This document shows, one piece after another, positions 1-8,444 of a stretch of DNA of 64,000 nt. Below the pieces are notes generated by a model, which was given only the letters and a program-made list of their open reading frames with translations, had not been told where the DNA came from and ran no database searches. The position numbers and the translations under genes are program-made. This DNA comes from Pseudomonas fluvialis (GTDB lineage Bacteria > Pseudomonadota > Gammaproteobacteria > Pseudomonadales > Pseudomonadaceae): NCBI RefSeq assembly GCF_014207935.1, contig NZ_JACHLL010000005.1, positions 124,001 through 188,000 of the forward strand, in the 5' to 3' direction. Position 1 is the first letter of the stretch. Each line of letters begins with the position of its first letter.

Positions 1-432
1 ACAACGGACACCACCGTCCTCATCTTCAATGCGTGAGCCAACAATGCCCACCTGCGGACGATCGTGGAAAAACTCCAGCAAAGGCCGCACCGCATTAGCC
101 TGCAAATAGGCATCCGGGTTGAGCAGCCAGACAAACTCATCGGTGCCAGCCCCCTCGCCACTCAACACCTCAGCCAGACACTGGCGAATCGCCTCATTGT
201 TTCCGTAGGCAAACCCGCCATTACGCGGCGAGACGATGAAGCTAATCGGGAAACCGCACTCAAGGCGCGGCAGCTCCTGCTTCAGCAGCTCGGCAGAGCC
301 ATCCGCCGAGCAGTTGTCGATGACCACGGCCCGTACGTCGATTCCCTCAGAGAGCAACGGCAGCAAAGAGCGCACACAACCCAGCGTGAGTTGCGGAGTT
401 CGGTAGTTGACAATCAAGACCCAGAGCTTCAT
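1..432 (-). CDS. Glycosyltransferase family 2, C-terminal part cut by window edge
   Basis: The minus strand reads open from an ATG at 432 to the window edge, giving 144 residues that begin MKLWVLIVNYRTPQLTLGC. The N-terminus is typical of GT-A family 2 rhamnosyl/glycosyltransferases: VNYRT at the first strand, VVIDNCSADGSAELL for nucleotide-sugar binding, PRNGGFAYGNNEAIRQ, and WLLNPDAYLQ carrying the NPD form of the DxD motif. It probably adds a sugar to the exopolysaccharide repeat unit on the cytoplasmic side of the inner membrane. It starts 37 bp after the GMC oxidoreductase stop, in the same direction, so it is likely co-transcribed. The C-terminal half lies outside the window, so substrate cannot be judged. 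Confidence 0.88.
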   Translation of the reverse strand, partial: MKLWVLIVNYRTPQLTLGCVRSLLPLLSEGIDVRAVVIDNCSADGSAELLKQELPRLECGFPISFIVSPRNGGFAYGNNEAIRQCLAEVLSGEGAGTDEFVWLLNPDAYLQANAVRPLLEFFHDRPQVGIVGSRIEDEDGGVRC

Positions 433-469
433 GGCACGTCCACTACAGCTTCCATCCCCGGTAACAAGC

Positions 470-1924
470 TCAACTCAGCACCCGCTGCTGCTGGTCGAGA
501 TGCCCTGCCAGGCGCAAAGCCAGCTGCAGCAATGGCATGGTCGGGTTACAGGCGCCGCCAGTGGCGAACACGCTGCTACCCGCCACATACAGATTCTCCG
601 TGGCAAACACGCGGCAGTCCTGATCAACCACACCGGCGGCGGCCTCCTTGGCCATTCGCGTCGTACCCATGTGATGTGCGTGGGGACCTGCGACCAAGGG
701 CAGGCTCTCATCGTAGATATTCTCATTGAGCTTGACGAAGCCCAACCCGCTCTCGGCAAAGCGCTTGGCCACCTCCAGGCCGATGTTCTTGATCGTGCGC
801 CGATCCTCCGTCGCCAACGCCCAGTGCAAGCTGACTTTGCGCATACCCAGCGCATCGCGCTCCTCAAGCAACTGCAGGCGGCTAGAAGGATTGGGGAACT
901 GCTCAATCAGGGTGCTGATCTCTCCGTCACCCGGGCAGTTGAAGCTGGAGACGAACGATACCTTGTCGGCCACACCCATGCGGCAGGCCAGGTTCTTGAA
1001 GAAGCTCTTGATTTCCGCCGTGCGCCCATAGGATTTGACCTCCTCCAGCACCTTGAAGGTCGTATTCCCCTTGCCACTGCCATGCCGCCCCACGAAAGCA
1101 TCCGTGGTGTAGTACTGACGTGGGCTCTGCGCCAAGCCCTCTGCCAGGATGAAGCTCCCCAGATTGATATTGAGGTGCTCCATGAAGCAACGCCCCGCCA
1201 GACCATCTTCCCGGATCACCCCGGCCGCACGCAGCGAATCACTGTTGAGCAACTGGCGGGCATTCTCGATTGCCCCCATCGCCAGGATGAAATGGCTGGC
1301 ATTCACCTGCTCATGGTTCCTGGCGTAGTCGCTCACGGTTACTGCGACAACCCGCTTCTTGGCTGCATCGAACTGCAGGTCAACGCCGTTGCAGTTGATG
1401 AAGACATCAAGCCCCTGCGTTTCCTGCAGCTCTTTCTCATACTTCTGGGCAAAACGCGTTGGCGGACTCAGTTGAAACTGATCGGCGGCGAAATCATCGC
1501 CGGCCAGAGGAGGATTGAGCGCCTGAAAACCCTGCACAGCCTGCAGATCGAGAATCCCCATGGCCTCTGGCATATAGCGGGCAAATTCGGCATAGGAGAT
1601 CGGCCATCCCGGCATACCGGCAACAGACTCGCGCGCAAAGTCCGACGCATCGAATGGACGGCAACGGCCTGTCCAGTGATTCGACGTTCCGCCCAGGAAA
1701 CGCAGGCGTGTAGCCGCAACATAGGCATCCTGAGCGGTGGACTGCACCTGATACAGATCCTGTGAGCGGGCATCATAAGAACGTCCCCCTCCCTCAGCCA
1801 ACAGCACCTTCCAACCGGCCCGCGCCAGCTTCAGCGCGACCGTGATTCCGGCCGGCCCGGCACCGAGGATGCAAAAGTCATAGTGCGCACGCAGCTCTTT
1901 CTGCGTCTGGTAGTCCTTGATCAT
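470..1924 (-). CDS. GMC-family FAD-dependent oxidoreductase
   Basis: 484 residues. The FAD-binding Rossmann motif GAGPAG is at residues 21-26, followed by KVLLAEGGG. The C-terminal GMC domain from about residue 413 holds GPHAHHMGTTRM, ENLYVAGSSVF and GGACNPTMPLLQLALRLA, the usual His/Asn active-site region. The family oxidises alcohols, sugars or sterols. The protein has no signal peptide, yet its start overlaps by 4 bp (ATGA) the stop of a small twin-arginine protein. In gluconate- and fructose-dehydrogenase-type complexes a small Tat subunit carries a folded GMC subunit to the periplasm, so the same may happen here (inference). Within a polysaccharide locus the substrate could be a sugar or lipid-linked glycan; it is unknown. 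Confidence 0.85.
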   Translation of the reverse strand: MIKDYQTQKELRAHYDFCILGAGPAGITVALKLARAGWKVLLAEGGGRSYDARSQDLYQVQSTAQDAYVAATRLRFLGGTSNHWTGRCRPFDASDFARESVAGMPGWPISYAEFARYMPEAMGILDLQAVQGFQALNPPLAGDDFAADQFQLSPPTRFAQKYEKELQETQGLDVFINCNGVDLQFDAAKKRVVAVTVSDYARNHEQVNASHFILAMGAIENARQLLNSDSLRAAGVIREDGLAGRCFMEHLNINLGSFILAEGLAQSPRQYYTTDAFVGRHGSGKGNTTFKVLEEVKSYGRTAEIKSFFKNLACRMGVADKVSFVSSFNCPGDGEISTLIEQFPNPSSRLQLLEERDALGMRKVSLHWALATEDRRTIKNIGLEVAKRFAESGLGFVKLNENIYDESLPLVAGPHAHHMGTTRMAKEAAAGVVDQDCRVFATENLYVAGSSVFATGGACNPTMPLLQLALRLAGHLDQQQRVLS

Positions 1925-2106
1925 GCCGAGCCCTGACGGAAGTACTTGGCTGGCAGCACCCAGCCATTAATGACTACAAAGTCCCCCGAGGAACCCGGAG
2001 CATTGCGCCCCAAACCAAACAATCCGCTCCCCACGCCCAACAGCAAGGCTGAACGCAGAAAAACCCGGCGAGCAAAACCCTTCCCCGAATGCGGCTCAGT
2101 GCGCAT
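1921..2106 (-). CDS. Small twin-arginine signal protein paired with the GMC oxidoreductase
   Basis: 61 residues from the ATG at 2106, chosen because GGGAG lies 7 bases upstream; an in-frame upstream extension to 2157 lacks this. The N-terminus contains a Tat motif, ARRVFLR, followed by a hydrophobic stretch (SALLLGVGSGLFGLG). The mature part is only about 30 residues and ends VINGWVLPAKYFRQGSA. The stop overlaps the GMC oxidoreductase start by ATGA, so the two are translationally coupled. Its likely role is small subunit or export chaperone of the oxidoreductase, like the Tat small subunits of gluconate/fructose dehydrogenases, though it is much shorter and I see no family match beyond the signal. 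Confidence 0.72.
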   Translation of the reverse strand: MRTEPHSGKGFARRVFLRSALLLGVGSGLFGLGRNAPGSSGDFVVINGWVLPAKYFRQGSA

Positions 2107-2195
2107 ATGCAAACTCCCTTTTTCAAAATCCAAGTTTCTACACAACCCGCACAGCACGCCATCCGGCGCTTTCCCGCCAGATGACCAATAAGGCT

Positions 2196-2807
2196 CTAGC
2201 TCTCGCTGCGCGGCTCACCAAAGAAGAATGCGGCGCGCTGAGCTTTAAGTTGCGGTTCTATCCGAGGGTCATACGCCCCCTCGCGCTGCTTGATCAACTC
2301 TATCCAGGGATATGCTTCGCAGCGTTTCTCCAACCGCACGACCAGTTCCTCGGTGGTGCAAATCGGGCGAGCCGGATTGCCTCCAACCACCATGCCAGAC
2401 GGCACGTCCTTGGTAACCACCGCACCCGCTGCCACAATCGAGTCAGGTCCGATAGTCACGTTCGGCATGACGATGGCTCCGTGACCGATAAAACAGTTGT
2501 CCCGAATATCCACGGCGCCCACTGAATCGAGCTTCTTGCCGTAGCGGGTATTAAGGATGCGAATGACACCGTCATGCCCCAGCACAGTGCAGTTGGCCAA
2601 TGTGACGTTACTACCGATGCGGACCAAATTCGGGTCAGTGATGTTACATCCCAAACTGATGCGCACATCTCGACCTATGGAATGCAAACCGCCCCACTTT
2701 CCCAAATACTCCGCCCACTCATACGCTGAGGGCTTACAGAGTTTCCGATACAACGCCCGGCCTCGCCCGGTTCGCATCGCAACTAGAGCCAGTAATCGTT
2801 TCAACAC
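2196..2807 (-). CDS. Hexapeptide-repeat acyltransferase (WcaF/serine acetyltransferase-like)
   Basis: 203 residues. The middle of the protein (about residues 40-150) is a left-handed beta-helix: repeats such as IGRDVRISLGCNI, VRIGSNVTLANCTV, VDIRDNCFIGHGAIVMPNVTIG and SIVAAGAVVTKDVPSG, then GNPARPI, the standard end of this fold. The insert after GHDGVIRILN may form the acceptor loop. Such enzymes O- or N-acetylate sugars in capsules and lipopolysaccharide using acetyl-CoA. It lies 12 bp downstream of the flippase gene on the same strand and 89 bp upstream of the Tat protein, so it probably modifies the polysaccharide made by this locus. The acyl group and sugar are not predictable. Confidence 0.87.
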   Translation of the reverse strand: MLKRLLALVAMRTGRGRALYRKLCKPSAYEWAEYLGKWGGLHSIGRDVRISLGCNITDPNLVRIGSNVTLANCTVLGHDGVIRILNTRYGKKLDSVGAVDIRDNCFIGHGAIVMPNVTIGPDSIVAAGAVVTKDVPSGMVVGGNPARPICTTEELVVRLEKRCEAYPWIELIKQREGAYDPRIEPQLKAQRAAFFFGEPRSES

Positions 2808-2819
2808 CTGCAGCCCCCA

Positions 2820-4190
2820 TTAGCCCAACAGATAGTCCATTAACCAGCCCGCTGCCAAACCCAGCAGCAGGACAGGCAACACAACCAATTCCCGCCCTGG
2901 ACTGAAAAAGCCCAAACGCCTACTAGCCCATATCACCAGAAGCAGCGTCGGCAGCTTGTGTAGCGCCACCCCCCAAAGCGCCCATTCCGGCCCGCCAAGC
3001 GCCAGTAGCAGCGGCAGTAATGACCAGAGGGCGGCAAAGCGCAGCAGATTATCCAACGCCAGATACTTACTCCTCCCGAGAGCCAGCCAGAGCTGCTGGG
3101 CGACTACATAACGCAGCATGAATAATGACCAGGCGAGCACAGCGAGCATTTGCCCAGCTTGTGAATAGCGCTCGTCATACAACCAGCCAATCAAAACGGG
3201 CGCAGCTACAGAGAGGAAACCACAGGAAAACAGCAGCACAAAATCGGCCAAGAGGCGCAAGCGTTGATAGAGATGGCGTAAGCGCAGGGGATTATCCGCA
3301 CGCACAGCCTCACTGAACGCCGGCAGAGCAACCGCCGCCGCAAACTTTTGCACTGCGGTTTCCACAGCTCCCAGCAGCAGGATGGCAATGGCGTAGATTC
3401 CCAGCTCCGCCGCCGACAGGCTCCCGGCCAACCAGATGCGATCGCCCTGCGCTGCCAGTACGCCGACCACCGAGGACAACAGAATCCAGCGACCGAAACT
3501 GACCAGTTCGCTTAAGGCCTGACGATCCCAGCATGGACGATTCGCAGGCCCAACGAACCACAGGTGGCTGAGCAGGGTGGTAATCAAGACGGAAACCAAA
3601 CCAGCAACCACCAGAGACCAGATACTGCCAGTCCACCAGCCGAGCAACAGCATGACCAGCAAGCCACCGCTCTGGGCAACCAGTTCGCCAAGCGCCACTT
3701 TACTCTGCTGAAAATTACGAAATGCCAAGGCCACCTTGGTCGATTGAAAGCCACTGATCACCGCGGATAAGCCGGTCACCGCGAGAACCCCTGGCAACTC
3801 ATCAGCCGCATAGGTAGAGCCCGCAGGCAACCATTGCCTCTGCTGAGCCAGCCAGGCCAGCGCCGCGATCAGCACGGTGAGGGCGAACAGCACGAAGCCA
3901 CGGACAATCTGCAGGGTCCAGGCGGTATCAAGAAAGAGAGGGTCCTGACCGCGCTTGCTCTGGATGATGTTCTGCCGCAGGCCAATATCGGAGAACAAGG
4001 CCAAGACCACCGACAGGGTGGTCGCAATCATCATGATGCCGAACATTTCCGGCACCAGCAGGCGCGCCATGATAAGGTTGCCGCCCAAACGCATGGCCTG
4101 GGAAGCGATCAACGCCGCCAGGCTCCATGCCCCGGCAGACATGGCTCGCCCGCGCAGGCTGGACGATGGCACCGAGCCTCCTGAAGCCAT
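2820..4190 (-). CDS. Polysaccharide flippase (Wzx/PST family)
   Basis: 456 residues from the ATG at 4190, which has CAGGGA upstream; a 20-residue upstream extension looks non-coding. The N-terminus LRGRAMSAGAWSLAALIASQAMRLGGNLIMARLLVPEMFGIMM is the hallmark of the oligosaccharide-repeat-unit exporters, and about 12 hydrophobic segments follow to the C-terminus. It would flip undecaprenyl-diphosphate-linked repeat units across the inner membrane for a Wzy-dependent pathway. It heads the leftward group flippase - acyltransferase - Tat protein - GMC oxidoreductase - glycosyltransferase and is divergent from the polymerase-like gene at 4281, with about 90 bp between them for two promoters. Confidence 0.9.
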   Translation of the reverse strand: MASGGSVPSSSLRGRAMSAGAWSLAALIASQAMRLGGNLIMARLLVPEMFGIMMIATTLSVVLALFSDIGLRQNIIQSKRGQDPLFLDTAWTLQIVRGFVLFALTVLIAALAWLAQQRQWLPAGSTYAADELPGVLAVTGLSAVISGFQSTKVALAFRNFQQSKVALGELVAQSGGLLVMLLLGWWTGSIWSLVVAGLVSVLITTLLSHLWFVGPANRPCWDRQALSELVSFGRWILLSSVVGVLAAQGDRIWLAGSLSAAELGIYAIAILLLGAVETAVQKFAAAVALPAFSEAVRADNPLRLRHLYQRLRLLADFVLLFSCGFLSVAAPVLIGWLYDERYSQAGQMLAVLAWSLFMLRYVVAQQLWLALGRSKYLALDNLLRFAALWSLLPLLLALGGPEWALWGVALHKLPTLLLVIWASRRLGFFSPGRELVVLPVLLLGLAAGWLMDYLLG

Positions 4191-4280
4191 AGTATCATTC
4201 CCTGATTTATCGGCCGGCAAGGTACCACAGCCGCGCTCCAGCGGCCACACACCGCCCCTTCAACGGATGAAGGCAGCCTC

Positions 4281-5786
4281 ATGCCCGAGCACTTACGCGC
4301 CCTGATCGTCATTGTCATTCTCGCCACTGCCGTCTTCAGCCTGGCAGGCAAAACCGCCACTCAACTCATTCCGGCAAGAGATTTCAAGCGACGGCGCAAC
4401 CTGTGGTTCGCCCTGACCCTGCTGGCCTTCCTGACTCACAGCTTCTGGCTCTATGCTGCCGCCGCAACCTTCTGCCTACTGCTGACCAGGCGACAGGAAC
4501 ACACGCCTCTCGCGCTATTCTTTCTTCTGCTTTTCGTCATGCCCCCCGCCACGGTGCAGATACCGGGGTTCGGACTGATCAATTACCTGATCAAGCTCGA
4601 CCACCCACGCCTGCTGGCACTGGTCATTCTCCTGCCGGCCTTTTTTACCCTGCGGCGCCAACCCGGCGTGATTCGTTTCGGTCGTCTGTGGCCAGACCGG
4701 CTGCTGCTTGCCTACCTGCTTCTGGTGGCGCTGCTCTATTTGCGCGAGACCACCCTGACCGACAGCCTGCGCCAGAGCCTGTACCTGCTAATTGACGTGC
4801 TCCTGCCCTATTACGTGGCCAGCCGTGGGTTGCGCCAGTTGCAGGATTTCAGAGATGCCTTGCTCGCATTCACCCTGGCGGCCATGGTCCTGGCGCTGAT
4901 CGGCCTATTCGAGTACGCGCGTCACTGGCTGCTATACAGGGCCCTGCTTGGCGCACTCGATATCGAGTGGGGGCTCATGGGCTACCTCGGTCGCGGCGGC
5001 TCCCTGCGCGCCGTGGCCACTGCTGGGCAGGCGATCGTGCTGGGCTACATCCTGGCCGTAGCCATCGGTTTCTATCTCTTTCTGCAAGGCGTTACGACCA
5101 GCCGCCTGCAACGCTGGTTAGGCGGCCTGTTACTGGCAGCGGGACTGTTTGTGCCGTTATCGCGCGGCCCATGGATTGGTGCAGCCATCATGCTGGCTAC
5201 TTTTATTGCCAGCGGGCGCCATGCCCTCAAACGGCTATTCCTGCTGACCATGGCCGGCCTGCTCAGTCTGCCACTGCTGATGATCATTCCGGGCGGGCAA
5301 AAGCTGCTCGACCTGCTGCCCTTCATCGGTTCGGTGGAGAAGGAAAACATCACCTACCGGGAGCGCCTGATTGATAACTCTCTCATCGTCATTGAGCGCA
5401 ATCCCTGGCTAGGCTCCGTAGACTACCGGAAGACCCCGGAAATGCAGTCGATGATTCAAGGACAGGGGATTGTCGATGTGGTGAATACCTATCTTGGGGT
5501 CGCCCTCGAGGTTGGCCTGGTTGGTCTGATGCTGTTCACGGCATTCTTTGTGACGATCCTTCAGGGTATCAGGCAGGCCTTGCGCAGGCTGCCCCGCCAT
5601 CAGAACGAGGCCCGAAACCTCGGCCGCGCTCTACTGGCCACACTGTGCGGTGTTCTAGTGATCATCTTCACAGTCAGCAGCATCAGCATCATCCCGGTGG
5701 TCTATTGGTCTGTCGCCGGCATCGCAGTGGCCTATGTTCAATGGGTACGCCTGCAAACACAGCCCCACGCCACACTCGACAGGTGA
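4281..5786 (+). CDS. O-antigen ligase / Wzy-type polymerase family membrane protein
   Basis: 501 residues, with about 11-12 membrane segments and a larger periplasmic loop (about residues 340-410) that contains ENITYRERLIDNSLIVIERNPWLG. This layout and the loop motif YRxxLIxxSLxVIxxxPxxG match the Wzy_C / O-antigen ligase-related domain. With a flippase next door and a chain-length regulator at 10265, the most likely job is polymerising the exopolysaccharide repeat unit in the periplasm; ligase activity cannot be excluded. The stop is 4 bp before the start of the secreted glycoside hydrolase, so the two genes are probably one transcript. Confidence 0.88.
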   Translation: MPEHLRALIVIVILATAVFSLAGKTATQLIPARDFKRRRNLWFALTLLAFLTHSFWLYAAAATFCLLLTRRQEHTPLALFFLLLFVMPPATVQIPGFGLINYLIKLDHPRLLALVILLPAFFTLRRQPGVIRFGRLWPDRLLLAYLLLVALLYLRETTLTDSLRQSLYLLIDVLLPYYVASRGLRQLQDFRDALLAFTLAAMVLALIGLFEYARHWLLYRALLGALDIEWGLMGYLGRGGSLRAVATAGQAIVLGYILAVAIGFYLFLQGVTTSRLQRWLGGLLLAAGLFVPLSRGPWIGAAIMLATFIASGRHALKRLFLLTMAGLLSLPLLMIIPGGQKLLDLLPFIGSVEKENITYRERLIDNSLIVIERNPWLGSVDYRKTPEMQSMIQGQGIVDVVNTYLGVALEVGLVGLMLFTAFFVTILQGIRQALRRLPRHQNEARNLGRALLATLCGVLVIIFTVSSISIIPVVYWSVAGIAVAYVQWVRLQTQPHATLDR

Positions 5787-5790
5787 TTCC

Positions 5791-8382
5791 ATGCTCTTAC
5801 GTCTTCGCCCTGTACGCACGACCGTGCTGGCTGTTCTGCTCAACATTCTGCTGGCGCCAGCCATCTGGGCATCGGACTGGCAGGTCCAGCTGGATGACAA
5901 GAGTGGTCTGCCGGTACTGGATCGCGGCGGAAGTCCTGCCCTACAAAGCTCATTCGCCTTCTGGCAGGGCAACTGGGCCTGGGCCAATACATCAAGCCGC
6001 CTACAGATCAATGGTGACTACAACTACAGCCTGACGGCAGAAAACCAGAGCCTGGACTTCAATCTGGCGGCGATCATCAAGCGCCCCGACGAGCAACAGC
6101 TGACGTGGGAGTTCCGCATCGACGCAGGCAGCCAGATCGACACCATCATCGGCGGGGGTGTGGTCTTCAAGTTTGACTTAGCCAATCTAGGGGCTGAGAT
6201 GGGGCAGCCCAGACTCCTCAGCGACAATCGTGGCTGGTCATGGGGCAACGAAAGCCGTCGCCTTGAACTGAAATTCGATGCGCCACTGGCACGACTGTAC
6301 TTTGAGCGCGGCAATCCGGCGGAAATACGCGCCTTTTTCTTCAAGGACAGCCTATCTCCGGGCCAACAAACCATCAGAGCCAGCCTGACTCTCAGCGGCG
6401 ATATTGCCATTGCACCGACCGCCGAAGAGCGCTTCGGACCAGCAGACATCAGTTCATGGCCAAGCGACAACCTTGACTGGAAGACCTCCCCCGTCGATCT
6501 GTCCTTCCTCAACGCCGCGGAAAAACCGGCAGGCAAGCGTGGCTTTCTCCGTGCCGTCGGTGAGCAGTTGCAATTCGCAGACGGCACGGCGGCACGTTTT
6601 TGGGGTACCAACCTCTCTGCCAACACCCTGTTCGGCACCCCCCATGACGCGGTCAGGCTGCAAGCCAGACGCCTCTCCGAGCTGGGTTTCAACCTGGTCC
6701 GCCTGCATCACCACGACTCGCCCTGGGTCAATCCGAATATCTTTGGTGACCGCAAGCAGGTCGCGAGTACTCAGCAACTCAGCGCCGAATCGCTTGAGCG
6801 GATCGATTGGTGGATCAAGTGCCTGAAAGACGAAGGCATCTATGTCTGGCTGGACCTGCATGTGCAGCGCGCCCTGACGGAGCGGGACAACATCTTCGCC
6901 TTCGACGAGATCCGCAAAGGCAAGGAGACGGCGGACCTCAAGGGCTATGCCTACGTCAACGCCACAATCCAGAGTGCCATGAAGCGCTTTGCCGAAGACT
7001 ATGTAAGCCATGTCAACTCGCACACGGGGCTGGCCTATAAAGACGATCCAGCCATCGCCGCCATGCTGCTGACCAATGAGAACGATATCACCCACCACTT
7101 CGGCAACGCCCTGCTGCCCGACAAGCAGGTACCACAACACAGTGAGCTGTACATGGCCGAAGCCGAAGCCTTCGCCGAACGGTTTGATCTGCCTGCCAGC
7201 CAGACCTGGCGAGCCTGGGAGCATGGACCGGCCAAGCTGTTTCTCAACGACCTAGAGCGGCGCTTCAACGCTGAAATGATCCAGCACCTGCGGGCGATGG
7301 GGGTACGCGTACCGATTGTCACTACCAGCACGTGGGGTGGTAACGGCCTCAGTTCGCTGCCAGCACTGACTACCGGAGACCTCATCGACGCACACAGCTA
7401 TGGCGGTCTCGGCCAACTGGAACGCAACCCGCAGAGCAGTGCCGGCATCATGCACTGGATTGCCGCCGCTCAAGTCGCAGGCAAGCCGGTCAGCGTGACC
7501 GAGTGGAACACGGAGCCCTTCCCGACCCCGGACAGGCATGCTCTGCCGCTTTATCTGGCAGGCAGCGGTGCCTACCAGGGCTGGGACGCGCTCATGCAAT
7601 ACGCCTACAGCCAAGAACGCATCAATGGCAGCTGGATCACCGCCTCGAACTGGCATGCTTACACCGACCCGGCACTATTGGCCACGCTACCGGCGGCGGC
7701 TTTGCTCTACCGACGTGGCGATATTCGCGAAGCCAGCACCACGTTCATCTTCGCTCCGAGCGCCAGTACCCTGTTCAACCAGCGGATCAATCCAGCCAAT
7801 TCGATTGCCCTGCGCAGCGCCGCGGAGAAAGGCAAGCTGCAAATCGCCATGCCGGAAACCCCGGAGTTGCCTTGGCTGCAGCCAAGCCCGATTGCACAGA
7901 ACGCCCAGATCATTCGCGATCCTGGACAATCCGTCCTGGATAGCAGCAACTCATCGAGCAGCGATAACGGGGAGCTACGACGCAACTGGCAGCAAGGCAT
8001 CTTCACCATCAACAGCCCTCGCTCGCAGCTTGCCACCGGCTGGCTTGGCGGCGAGTCGATCGAGCTTGGCGAACTGAGCATCGCCAGCAAGACTCGCAAT
8101 GCCAGCGTGGCTCTGCAGAGCCTAGACGGCCAACCGCTCGCAAAATCTCGCAACCTGCTGATATCCATCGGCACCCGCGCCATCCCCAGGGATGGCAACA
8201 AGGTCCCCTTCTATGTCGAACCATTCGAAGGGCAGCTCTCGCTCACGGCACCAGCGGGTCTCAAGGTCTACCGGCATGGTATCCTTGCACAACTTGAGGA
8301 GCAGCCCAGTACTTACGCAAACGGGCGCTACACAATCAAGCTAAACGGAACATTAGCGACAAACTGGCTGTTCATCCGCTAG
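5791..8382 (+). CDS. Large secreted glycoside hydrolase (GH5/clan A-like)
   Basis: 863 residues from the ATG at 5791, preceded by AGGTGA; the longer frame from 5734 overlaps the upstream gene and lacks a site. A Sec signal peptide of about 27 residues ends AIWA. An N-terminal beta-rich part of some 230 residues is followed by a TIM-barrel region beginning near GKRGFLRAVGEQL, with FNLVRLHHHD, the probable acid/base Glu430 in LLTNEND and the probable nucleophile Glu571 in SVTEWNTEP. The C-terminal 200 residues look beta-rich. It probably trims or releases the exopolysaccharide in the periplasm, as PslG, AlgL or BcsZ do in other systems (inference); the linkage cut is unknown. It sits directly after the polymerase-like gene. 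Confidence 0.82.
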   Translation: MLLRLRPVRTTVLAVLLNILLAPAIWASDWQVQLDDKSGLPVLDRGGSPALQSSFAFWQGNWAWANTSSRLQINGDYNYSLTAENQSLDFNLAAIIKRPDEQQLTWEFRIDAGSQIDTIIGGGVVFKFDLANLGAEMGQPRLLSDNRGWSWGNESRRLELKFDAPLARLYFERGNPAEIRAFFFKDSLSPGQQTIRASLTLSGDIAIAPTAEERFGPADISSWPSDNLDWKTSPVDLSFLNAAEKPAGKRGFLRAVGEQLQFADGTAARFWGTNLSANTLFGTPHDAVRLQARRLSELGFNLVRLHHHDSPWVNPNIFGDRKQVASTQQLSAESLERIDWWIKCLKDEGIYVWLDLHVQRALTERDNIFAFDEIRKGKETADLKGYAYVNATIQSAMKRFAEDYVSHVNSHTGLAYKDDPAIAAMLLTNENDITHHFGNALLPDKQVPQHSELYMAEAEAFAERFDLPASQTWRAWEHGPAKLFLNDLERRFNAEMIQHLRAMGVRVPIVTTSTWGGNGLSSLPALTTGDLIDAHSYGGLGQLERNPQSSAGIMHWIAAAQVAGKPVSVTEWNTEPFPTPDRHALPLYLAGSGAYQGWDALMQYAYSQERINGSWITASNWHAYTDPALLATLPAAALLYRRGDIREASTTFIFAPSASTLFNQRINPANSIALRSAAEKGKLQIAMPETPELPWLQPSPIAQNAQIIRDPGQSVLDSSNSSSSDNGELRRNWQQGIFTINSPRSQLATGWLGGESIELGELSIASKTRNASVALQSLDGQPLAKSRNLLISIGTRAIPRDGNKVPFYVEPFEGQLSLTAPAGLKVYRHGILAQLEEQPSTYANGRYTIKLNGTLATNWLFIR

Positions 8383-8444
8383 CCAAAACGGCAGCCGGAC
8401 GCCCACCTGCAGACAGGTGTTGCAGCAGTTTGCGGGAGAGATCA

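Noticed and set aside
5734..5790. Upstream extension of the glycoside hydrolase
   Set aside because: It overlaps the polymerase-like gene, has no ribosome site and would hide the signal peptide.
8404..8419. CACCTG-N4-CAGGTG before galE
   Set aside because: A six-base stem is weak and has no T-run; it may be chance, so it is only mentioned under galE.
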